64,000 bases of DNA from NCBI GenBank assembly GCA_035516035.1, contig DATJAS010000044.1, forward strand, positions 1 through 64,000, given 5' to 3'. Shown here in pieces: positions 8,723 to 15,634 of the stretch. The first letter of the stretch is position 1. Every line of letters begins with the position of its first letter. The translations under genes were made by a program, and so were the position numbers. The notes under the pieces are model-generated. The model had not been told where the DNA came from and did no database searches. It was given only the letters and a program-made list of their open reading frames with translations. Source of the stretch: Fen-1273 sp035516035. GTDB taxonomy: Bacteria; Bacteroidota; Ignavibacteria; UBA10030; UBA6906.

Positions 8723-9122
8723 CCCTGAGGAGTATTTCGACGGCTTCCCCGTTTCCCTTGAGCATGTCCAGCGCGCGGAGACCCGAGGCGGTCACCCATC
8801 GGATCTGCTCGAATGCGCGGTTGCGGGGAGTTCCCTCGAACCGCTCGACCAGAAAATAAAAGACCCGGAAAGAGCCGTCCTTTACCGGGTCAGCGACTCC
8901 GTCCGGGTACACCCATTCTTGCCTGTGCAGTTCCCTCCCCGGTACCGCCTCTATGCCAAGTTCTTCATGAAGCTCCCGTCGGAGCGCGCCGGCCGGGGTT
9001 TCTCCCTTCTCGATTTTTCCCCCGGGGAACTCCCATTTCAGGGGGTAGACGGCGTCCCGCTTGCGCTGGCACGCGAGTATGCGCCCGTCCTCCCTGAGTA
9101 TGCCGACGGCGACTTCCTTCAT
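8703..9122 (-). CDS. mutT: MutT-like NUDIX hydrolase (8-oxo-dGTP diphosphatase)
   Basis: A 139-residue NUDIX protein with a perfect box at residues 35-57 (Gx5E, then REL and EELG). The substrate-side signature WEFPGGK and the leading VAVGIL match MutT, which hydrolyses 8-oxo-dGTP before it enters DNA. It is the first gene of the minus-strand operon. No ribosome site precedes the ATG; a TATCTT hexamer ends 6 bases upstream, so the transcript may be leaderless. Together with the next two genes it completes the GO repair set. Confidence 0.9.
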   Translation of the reverse strand: MKEVAVGILREDGRILACQRKRDAVYPLKWEFPGGKIEKGETPAGALRRELHEELGIEAVPGRELHRQEWVYPDGVADPVKDGSFRVFYFLVERFEGTPRNRAFEQIRWVTASGLRALDMLKGNGEAVEILLRDETIRP

Positions 9123-9128
9123 TAATCG

Positions 9129-9157
9129 AAGATACGAAAAAACGGGAAATTTAGGAA
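9129..9157 (-). promoter_or_regulatory. Possible promoter of the mutT operon
   Basis: On the minus strand TATCTT (9134 to 9129) lies 6 bases before the mutT ATG. The position 17 bases further upstream reads TTCCTA, a poor -35. Transcription would begin at or next to the start codon. Support is the -10 hexamer, its position and the missing ribosome site only. Confidence 0.3.
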
Positions 9158-9253
9158 ACAGGGCGGGCCGGCGGCGACGGTTCGGCGGAGGATCAGGAAT
9201 GCATGTATTAATGGATAACGCTCAAAACGGTTCTCAGACGGAGGAACTACCAG

Positions 9254-9673
9254 ATGGATCTGAGGAAAGAGCTGGTCGGTGAGTACACGGGATCGTTCGC
9301 CCCATCGGCGGGGGGAAGCCGGATCGTCGTGAGGAATAGGACGCGGATCTATGAGAGCGACAAGGGGCACCTCTCCTACGTGATTACCGAGCACGTCACG
9401 GATCAGCAGAAGCGGGTTTCCAGGAGAGAAACGTACGTCGGCCTCGTGACCGGCAACATCCCGGGGCCCGATGAGGGCGTCTTTCATCTCCACCTGAGCC
9501 CCCTGGAGAAGGCCTACAGGGGGGGAAACGACCTCAGGTGCGATTTTCTCTTCAGCGAGGACTTCAACTCCTACTTCCTCGTCTTCACATGGTCGGAAGG
9601 GGACCGACAGGTCCAGTTCCGGCTTAAAAAGACCTCATCCAACGGCACAGGAAGGCGGAGGAGGCGGAAGTAG
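9254..9673 (+). CDS. Hypothetical protein, basic C-terminal tail
   Basis: A 139-residue protein I do not recognise. It starts MDLRKELVGEYTGSFAP with a good ribosome site (GGAGG about 10 bases before the ATG). It has no signal peptide or membrane segment, appears rich in beta strand (GGSRIVVRNRTRIY, GHLSYVITEHV), and ends in a run of eight basic residues out of nine (GRRRRRK). The basic tail suggests binding to nucleic acid or another anion, but this is inference. It is a single-gene unit between two minus-strand operons. Confidence 0.6.
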   Translation: MDLRKELVGEYTGSFAPSAGGSRIVVRNRTRIYESDKGHLSYVITEHVTDQQKRVSRRETYVGLVTGNIPGPDEGVFHLHLSPLEKAYRGGNDLRCDFLFSEDFNSYFLVFTWSEGDRQVQFRLKKTSSNGTGRRRRRK

Positions 9674-9722
9674 CGCACTCCGGCGCGCGATTCACGCAAC
9701 ACCCGGCACAGCCCCCCTTGGC

Positions 9723-10196
9723 TCACGAAGTGAACGGCCTCTCCCCCCGGGGAAACGATTCTATCGGGTGGAAATCCCCGTAGACGAAGTTGTGCGTCAT
9801 CCCGTCGAGGTGCACGTCGTCGATTTCCATTTCAAACAGCTCCTCGACGATGAACCTGTACGCCTCCCGCGCGGGGACGGTCCGGTCGAAGTGAACGGCG
9901 ATGGCGTGGGCGCTCAGGTGCTCGAGGAGCCGCCGAAGCTCCGCAACCATGAACGCGGGGGGAACCGCTGAGGGGAGTGGCGCCTCTGGATTACCGGCGT
10001 AGGCGCGGACGGTGGTCTTCCCCGCTGCCTGGAACCGGCGCTCGAACTCTTCAACCGTCTGCAGCCACTCGCCGATGACCTCCGGGGGCGCGTCGGCGTC
10101 GTTGAACGAAAACCGGGCGCCGTACTTCTCCTCCAGTTCCCTCCGTTTCTGCTCGTTCAGCGCCCGCTGAATACGGTCCTGCTGTGTGTCCGCCAT
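9723..10196 (-). CDS. Hypothetical acidic protein downstream of folA
   Basis: A 157-residue soluble protein of unknown family. The N-terminal third is charged and helical (ALNEQKRRELEEKYG); the C-terminal part contains FIVEELFEMEIDDVHLDGMTHNFV and ends in a proline/charge-rich tail. A GGAG site precedes the ATG by 9 bases. The gene lies 54 bp after folA on the same strand and may be the third gene of the thyA-folA operon. Nothing in the sequence suggests a folate role. Confidence 0.6.
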   Translation of the reverse strand: MADTQQDRIQRALNEQKRRELEEKYGARFSFNDADAPPEVIGEWLQTVEEFERRFQAAGKTTVRAYAGNPEAPLPSAVPPAFMVAELRRLLEHLSAHAIAVHFDRTVPAREAYRFIVEELFEMEIDDVHLDGMTHNFVYGDFHPIESFPRGERPFTS

Positions 10197-10250
10197 CTGG
10201 TCGCTCCGCTCGCTGTTGGTGAGACGAGAGCCGGCGCGACCGCGCCCGCG

Positions 10251-10715
10251 CTACCTCCGGACGTAGTCGACGAACTCAAACTCCCCGTGGGATTCACGGG
10301 CGACCTCCCTGAAGACCGTGCCCAGCAGGTGTTCGTACGGGGGGAAGTAGGTGTCTGCCTCCACCTCCCGGTCGACGAGCGTCAGGAAAATCTCGTCCGC
10401 CCGCTCCAGGAGCTGCGCATAGACGCTTCCGCCACCGATTACGAAGACCCGTTCCAGCGCTGCGAGCGCCCGGAGCGCGTCATCCGCCGAGGCGTACGTC
10501 TCGACGCCCGGCACGGGAGAGGAGCTGAGCACAACGTTCCTCCTCCCCGGCAGCGGGCGCCCGATCGACTCCCACGTCTTCCGCCCCATCAGGACGGCGC
10601 TTCCCGTGGTCAGCCGCTTGAATCGCTTCAGGTCCTCACTCAGGTGCCAGGGGAGCTTTCCCCGGGCGCCGATCGCCCGATTGCGTCCCACCGCGGCGAT
10701 GATGGCAAGCTTCAC
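10251..10715 (-). CDS. folA: Dihydrofolate reductase
   Basis: A 154-residue protein with the full DHFR pattern: IAAVGRNRAIGARGKLPWHL at the N terminus (substrate and NADPH loop), a DLKRFKRLT helix, LMGRKTWESIG and VFVIGGGSVYAQLL. It reduces dihydrofolate to tetrahydrofolate with NADPH, recycling the dihydrofolate made by the neighbouring thymidylate synthase. Its start overlaps the thyA stop by 4 bp, so the two are translationally coupled. Confidence 0.96.
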   Translation of the reverse strand: MKLAIIAAVGRNRAIGARGKLPWHLSEDLKRFKRLTTGSAVLMGRKTWESIGRPLPGRRNVVLSSSPVPGVETYASADDALRALAALERVFVIGGGSVYAQLLERADEIFLTLVDREVEADTYFPPYEHLLGTVFREVARESHGEFEFVDYVRR

Positions 10716-11524
10716 ACCGCCACCTGGAACTTGATCGGCTCATACGATTCATACCCGACGAGCGTGAAATTTTCGAACTGCAATTCGTCGATCGGTACCC
10801 TGTCGATCTTCAGGCGGGGGAGGGGCTTTGGCGCGCGTGTGAGCTGGAGGCGGAGGCCGTCAATATGGTTGACGTAAATGTGGGCGTCGACGATCGTGTG
10901 GCTGAAAATGCCCGGCTCGAGACCCGTTTCCTGGGCAAGCACCTGTGTCAGGAGTGCGTAGGCCGCCAGGTTGAACGGTATCCCGAGCGCGATATCGCCC
11001 GACCGTTGTGTCAGGTGGCAGCAGAGTCGCCCCTGCTGGACGCTGAACGCGAATGTGTAGTGGCAGGGGGGAAGCTTGCTTTCGGCCGCGTTCCCGGGCT
11101 CCCAGGCGGTGACGACCATCCGCCGAGAGTTCGGGTCCGTCCTCAGAAGCTCCAGCACGCGGCCGATCTGGTCTACCTCCACCACGCGGTATTCCCCTGA
11201 CGCGGGGTCGATCTGTGCGCTCGGGAACCGTCGCCAGTACCTCCCGTACGCCGTATCCAGGTTCCCGTTCTCATCGGCCCACGCGTTCCAGATCTTTGTA
11301 TGTTTCTGGAGGTTCCGGATGTGATCTTCGCCGGAGAGGTACCAGAGCACTTCGTAGGCCATCGCCTCGAAGTTCACCTTCTTCGTCGTAAGGAGGGGAT
11401 ATCCCTGCGAGAGGTCCACGCTGTAGTGTTCAGCGAAGGCGGAGATCGTGTCCACGCCCGTCCTGTTTTTCTTCAGCGTGCCGTGCGTGAGAACCCGTTC
11501 GACCAGATCGAGATATTCCCTCAT
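10712..11524 (-). CDS. thyA: Thymidylate synthase
   Basis: Methylates dUMP to dTMP using methylene-tetrahydrofolate. The 270-residue product shows the N-terminal RTGVDTIS phosphate-binding segment, LPPCHY with the nucleophilic Cys near 153, QRSGDIALGIPFNLAAYALL, and HIYVNHIDGL. The start was placed at the ATG at 11524, because GGGGAG lies 4 bases upstream and the protein then begins MREYLDLVERVL as in the family. The frame stays open further upstream to 11599, but that extension is not homologous. First gene of thyA-folA. Confidence 0.96.
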   Translation of the reverse strand: MREYLDLVERVLTHGTLKKNRTGVDTISAFAEHYSVDLSQGYPLLTTKKVNFEAMAYEVLWYLSGEDHIRNLQKHTKIWNAWADENGNLDTAYGRYWRRFPSAQIDPASGEYRVVEVDQIGRVLELLRTDPNSRRMVVTAWEPGNAAESKLPPCHYTFAFSVQQGRLCCHLTQRSGDIALGIPFNLAAYALLTQVLAQETGLEPGIFSHTIVDAHIYVNHIDGLRLQLTRAPKPLPRLKIDRVPIDELQFENFTLVGYESYEPIKFQVAV

Positions 11525-11656
11525 TGCGCTCCCCGCATGTGTGCGTTGCTGGCGTGCGCCCCTGTCACAAATGGTACCAATGCCCCTCCCGAAAATCAAT
11601 TATTTCAGATTCCCCGCTATGAATCATTCCAGCTTCAGCCCTCGCCGTCATGCTCG

Positions 11657-12424
11657 TCATTTCAGTATCCCCCGCTGCAGCGTCCTGACAGCGGCGGCAA
11701 ATGAGACCAGCGTGAAGATCGCGAACGCGGCCGCTTCAGTCGCTACGCGGGCGGTATCCCCCACGCCGATCGTCGCGTAGCGAAGCACGTCCGTGTGCCA
11801 TGTGAGCGGGTTCACCGTGGCGAATACACGCAGAACGATGGGAAGCCCCGCAACAGGATAAAACAGGCTCGACCCGAACATGAGGAAAAAGTAGACCAGG
11901 TTGATGAACGTGTTGAACATGTCGTTCCGCCTGATGCGGAGGGCGAACGTCGAGAGGAAGAAGAACCACCCGGCGGTCCCCAGCACCACGCCGGGGAGTA
12001 TCAGCGACGCGGTCTCCCAGCGGATTTGTATGCCGAGCAGGAGAGAGGCGAGCCCCACAGTGATCAGCGCCTGCACGATCGCCAGGACGGAATTGAACAG
12101 GATCTTCCCGAAGAGAAATTCACCCCGCGTCATCGGGTACGTGAGGAACTCGTAGAGGATGCCGTTGTCCCTGTCAACGAAGAAGCCATACGACGTGTTG
12201 ATCGCGAACCCGAATCCCGACATGGAAAGAACGCCGGCCAGGAAGAACGCGTTATAGCCCACAGTCGCCCCGTCGGCCGTGATCCCTGATCCGAGCGCCC
12301 TGTTGAGACCCACCCCGAAGAGGAGGAGGTAGGAGAGAGGGATGATGAGGTCGGCGAACGCCCATGTCAGGCTCGTTGTCCGGATCAGGAACTCGCGGTA
12401 CATGACGGCCAGTATCATTCTCAT
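11657..12424 (-). CDS. ABC-2 type transporter permease
   Basis: A 255-residue membrane protein with six hydrophobic segments and the ABC-2 signature region FLTYPMTRGEFLFGKILFN followed by a long C-terminal membrane part (NPLTWHTDVLRYA). It forms the membrane channel of the exporter whose ATPase is encoded just upstream (4-bp overlap). The family exports drugs, polysaccharide or lipid-linked molecules; the substrate cannot be told from sequence. Confidence 0.9.
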   Translation of the reverse strand: MRMILAVMYREFLIRTTSLTWAFADLIIPLSYLLLFGVGLNRALGSGITADGATVGYNAFFLAGVLSMSGFGFAINTSYGFFVDRDNGILYEFLTYPMTRGEFLFGKILFNSVLAIVQALITVGLASLLLGIQIRWETASLILPGVVLGTAGWFFFLSTFALRIRRNDMFNTFINLVYFFLMFGSSLFYPVAGLPIVLRVFATVNPLTWHTDVLRYATIGVGDTARVATEAAAFAIFTLVSFAAAVRTLQRGILK

Positions 12425-13392
12425 GGCCGGCCTCCCGTCACCGGCCGGTTCCTGCCGAGGAGACCGATAAAGGCGTCCTCGAGCGAGCCGCTTGAGACCT
12501 CGAGTGAGATCAGCGCGCCGATCGTCCCGGCGACGCGCAACACTTCAAACGGGGAAATGAGCTTCCCGTTCACGGTCATTTCTACGGTCGTGTGGCGGCG
12601 CTCGAGGCTCGTCAGGGGGAGGCGGGCGAGGACGGCATACGCCTCATCGGCAATCGACTCGTACGTGGCGCGGATGGCGATCACCGTGCTGCCCAGCGTC
12701 TTGATCCGGTCGGGCGTACCGACTGCCGCGACTCTCCCCCGGTCGATGATCGCGATCGTGTCGCAAAGCTCCTCCGCCTCCTCGAGCAGGTGCGTCGTCA
12801 GGAGAATCGTGCGTCCGCGGCGCGATTCCTCCCGGATGGCGTCCAGCGTGGCCCGCCGGTTGATCGGGTCCATCCCCGTGGTCGCCTCGTCGAGGAAGAC
12901 CACCGGCTTCTCGATCATGAAGACTTTCGCAACCTGCACGCGGCGCTTGAGGCCGCCGCTAAGGTCGATGACCTTCTTCTTCCTGTACTCCCCGAGGCCA
13001 AACTGGGCGATGACGCGCTCTGCCGCCTGCGGCATGTCTCGCCGGGGAAGTGAATGGAACCGCGCGTATGTGGCCAGGTTGTCCTCGACCGAGAGGAACA
13101 CCTCGACGGCATTCTCCTGCAGCACCGCACAGATATTCTTCCTGACCTCGTACGGTTTTCTCGCAACGTCCAGCCCCAGGAGCGTAGCCCGGCCGGATGT
13201 CGGGCGGATGAGCGTCGTGAATATCCTCAGGAGCGTTGTCTTCCCTGCCCCGTTCTCCCCCAGGAGCCCGAATATCTCCCCCTTCCTCACCGTAATTGAA
13301 AGCCCGTCGAGCGCCCGCACAGGCGAAGCGGACTTCTCGTCATAGACTTTCACGATGTCCACGGCCTCTATGGCCGGGACTTCCTGGTTCAT
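12421..13392 (-). CDS. ABC-2 type transporter ATP-binding protein (DrrA/NodI-like)
   Basis: A 323-residue ATPase. Walker A is GENGAGKTT (45-53), the signature is LSGGLKRRVQVAK, Walker B is VVFLDEATTGMDP, and the switch His is in TTHLLEE. The C-terminal 80 residues are the extension found in DrrA/NodI-type proteins. It powers the permease encoded downstream. A promoter of the form TTGATA-N17-TACATT lies 49-77 bases upstream of the ATG on the minus strand. Confidence 0.93.
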   Translation of the reverse strand: MNQEVPAIEAVDIVKVYDEKSASPVRALDGLSITVRKGEIFGLLGENGAGKTTLLRIFTTLIRPTSGRATLLGLDVARKPYEVRKNICAVLQENAVEVFLSVEDNLATYARFHSLPRRDMPQAAERVIAQFGLGEYRKKKVIDLSGGLKRRVQVAKVFMIEKPVVFLDEATTGMDPINRRATLDAIREESRRGRTILLTTHLLEEAEELCDTIAIIDRGRVAAVGTPDRIKTLGSTVIAIRATYESIADEAYAVLARLPLTSLERRHTTVEMTVNGKLISPFEVLRVAGTIGALISLEVSSGSLEDAFIGLLGRNRPVTGGRP

Positions 13393-13440
13393 GGCGCAAA
13401 TCTCGGGCGGAATGAGGAAAATTGGAGAGAATTCACTTGA

Positions 13441-13469
13441 AATGTATCACGAAACCTCCCAATTATCAA
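13441..13469 (-). promoter_or_regulatory. Sigma-70-like promoter for the ABC exporter
   Basis: On the minus strand TTGATA (13469-13464), a 17-base spacer and TACATT (13446-13441) precede the ATPase gene. Transcription would start near 13434, leaving a leader of about 42 bases. Confidence 0.6.
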
Positions 13470-13587
13470 GGAGGAGAGCCCAGACCCTGCGAACAGAGGG
13501 ATACAGGGCGTAACAATTTCGTAACAAACCTGTCAACCTGCCGTAGCAGTATGAAGAAGTACTGTGTAACGCAGAATTGACAACGTC

Positions 13588-15474
13588 ATGAGCCTGATCA
13601 ATATCCCCCGGCCCGTAAGGGTGGGGTGTCTCATTGCGGCCCTCTCGGCCGCGGCAACCGCCGGCGAGAAGCAGATTGTCACGCTCAAAGACCTGAGCGA
13701 CGTGCAGGTCAAGTGCGCCGGCTTCCAGGTTCCGCAGGAGACGATCGTCCACATCCGCTCGACCGGCGCCGGCTCTGATAACAGGTGGTCGTTCCACGGC
13801 AACGACCACGGCGGCGACATGAACACCTACTCCTGGATCATCGATGCTGCCACGCGCAACGTCGTCTGGGAGATGACGATGGACAACAGCTCCCGGTCAA
13901 AGGACGACAGGACATTCGACGGCACCGTGACGCTCCCCGCCGGGGCATACGAGGCCTATATTGCCGCCGCGGTCTTCTCGTACAACTCCGCGTTCACGCA
14001 CATCACAATGACCGTCGACCACAGGAAAAATCCTCTCTTTGGCGACGTGAAGACGGAGAAAAGAAACTTCTTCAACTGGATCACGGGTTGGTGGTCCGAC
14101 GACATCGCCAAGGCATGGAACAAGAGGTCGAAGAACTGGGAGCTTGACCTCCTCGTGGACGAATCGGTGCCCGTCGCCATGTTTACTCCCCCGAAGGAAC
14201 GCGACAACGCAGTCATCAAGGCGACCGGCCTCGGCGACAACGAGGTCGTCAGGAAGTCGTTTGAGCTCGGCGAGCCCTCTACGCTCTTCATCTACGCCCT
14301 GGGCGAGGGGGATCGTGAAAACCAGCTCTCAGACCACGGGTGGATCGTCAACCAGGCCGACCGTCGCCGGGTCTGGGAGATGCAGCTGCGCAACAGCACC
14401 TACGCGGGGGGAGCCGACAAGAACATTCGCTACGTCAACACGGTCACGCTGCCGAAAGGGGAATATACGCTCTACTACGTCACGGACGGGACCCACTCCT
14501 GCGCCTGCTGGAACGCCAATCCCCCGTACGACCCGCTGGACTACGGAATCACGGTCGCCATCGACGCGGAGAAGGAGCGGAAGGCGTTCCGGCTGATTCC
14601 GAACCAGGAAGACAAGAATGTTATCGTCAGCCTCATCCACCCGAAGAACAGCGACTACCTCTCTGAAGGGTTCACGCTGAAGAAAGAAGCGCGCGTGCGG
14701 GTCTACGCGATCGGCGAGCGCGACAACTCGCGCCGGTCAATGGCGGACTTCGGGACGATCATGGACGCCAAGACCCGTGAGAAGGTCTGGACGATGGACG
14801 TCGACCGGACCTCGCACGCCGGTGGCGCCTCGAAGAACCAGTATATCGACGAGATCATCACGCTTCCCCGCGGGAGCTACGTCGTCACGTACACCACCGA
14901 CGACTCGCACACCTACAACGACTGGAACGACGACCCGCCGTACGACAAGGAACACTACGGCATCACCGTCATGGGGGTCGGGGAGAACTGGGATCCCTCG
15001 GTCGTGGGGAAATACACGGATGAACGGGACCGGAACGTGATCGCGCAGATCATCCGCCCCGGAAACGATGTGGACGCGACAAAGCCGTTCTCGCTCGACA
15101 GGACGACGCGCATCCGCGTGTACGCCATCGGAGAGGGGATGGACCGCGAGATGGACGATTACGGGTGGATCGAGGACGCGAGGACAGGCACGGTCATCTG
15201 GGAGATGACGTACCGCATGACGTTCTACGCGGGAGGCGACAGGAAGAACAGGATGGTGAACACGACGCTCATCCTGGACAAGGGGGACTACCGCCTCCGC
15301 TTCAAGAGCGACGACTCGCATTCCTACGGCGACTGGAACGCCGATCCCCCCGACGACCAGCAGTTCTGGGGAATCACGCTCTACAGGGACGAGTCCACTC
15401 CTGGACATCCCGGGCCGGGCGTTCCCGCACCGCCCAATCCACCGGAGCCTCCTGACGATCAGGACGATAATTGA
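13588..15474 (+). CDS. Secreted protein with four copies of an unrecognised domain
   Basis: A 628-residue exported protein (signal peptide about 1-25, AALSAAATAG) made of four related modules at about residues 57-144, 230-327, 370-465 and 510-602. Modules 2-4 share a strong pattern: IGExD or LGEGD, a YGWI/HGWI or FGTI turn, VWEM, YAGG..KN, TLPKGxY, then DDSHxYxDWNxxPP and YGIT. Module 1 keeps only the middle part (YSWIIDAATRNVVWEM). The protein ends in a proline/acid-rich tail. Alternating beta-strand patterns suggest beta-sandwich modules; function unknown. No clear ribosome site is seen. A strong terminator follows, so it is monocistronic. Confidence 0.8.
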   Translation: MSLINIPRPVRVGCLIAALSAAATAGEKQIVTLKDLSDVQVKCAGFQVPQETIVHIRSTGAGSDNRWSFHGNDHGGDMNTYSWIIDAATRNVVWEMTMDNSSRSKDDRTFDGTVTLPAGAYEAYIAAAVFSYNSAFTHITMTVDHRKNPLFGDVKTEKRNFFNWITGWWSDDIAKAWNKRSKNWELDLLVDESVPVAMFTPPKERDNAVIKATGLGDNEVVRKSFELGEPSTLFIYALGEGDRENQLSDHGWIVNQADRRRVWEMQLRNSTYAGGADKNIRYVNTVTLPKGEYTLYYVTDGTHSCACWNANPPYDPLDYGITVAIDAEKERKAFRLIPNQEDKNVIVSLIHPKNSDYLSEGFTLKKEARVRVYAIGERDNSRRSMADFGTIMDAKTREKVWTMDVDRTSHAGGASKNQYIDEIITLPRGSYVVTYTTDDSHTYNDWNDDPPYDKEHYGITVMGVGENWDPSVVGKYTDERDRNVIAQIIRPGNDVDATKPFSLDRTTRIRVYAIGEGMDREMDDYGWIEDARTGTVIWEMTYRMTFYAGGDRKNRMVNTTLILDKGDYRLRFKSDDSHSYGDWNADPPDDQQFWGITLYRDESTPGHPGPGVPAPPNPPEPPDDQDDN

Positions 15475-15481
15475 GACTGCC

Positions 15482-15511
15482 AAAGCCCCGACAATGATGC
15501 CGGGGCTTTTT
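15482..15511 (+). terminator. Rho-independent terminator
   Basis: AAAGCCCCG (15482-15490) pairs perfectly with CGGGGCTTT (15501-15509) across a 10-base loop and is followed by a T-rich tail. It lies 7 bases after the stop of the four-module protein. Confidence 0.9.
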
Positions 15512-15579
15512 CATATCCCTCCGTTTGACAGATATTCGAAAAGCTTCAATCGCGTACGCAGCGCGATTTGCAGAGTACC

Positions 15580-15608
15580 TTGAAAGTCGTAAGTCCGGGG
15601 ACTACATT
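15580..15608 (+). promoter_or_regulatory. Sigma-70-like promoter for the GWxTD-like gene
   Basis: TTGAAA (15580-15585), 17-base spacer, TACATT (15603-15608). The predicted start near 15615 leaves a 20-base leader that includes the GGAGG ribosome site of the gene at 15635. Confidence 0.6.
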
Positions 15609-15634
15609 GCATCGTCGTATCCCTGGAGGCCATC

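Noticed and set aside
13576..13604. TTGACA in front of the four-module gene as a -35 box
   Set aside because: A 17-base spacer would put the -10 (AATATC) inside the coding region, after the start codon that gives a good signal peptide.
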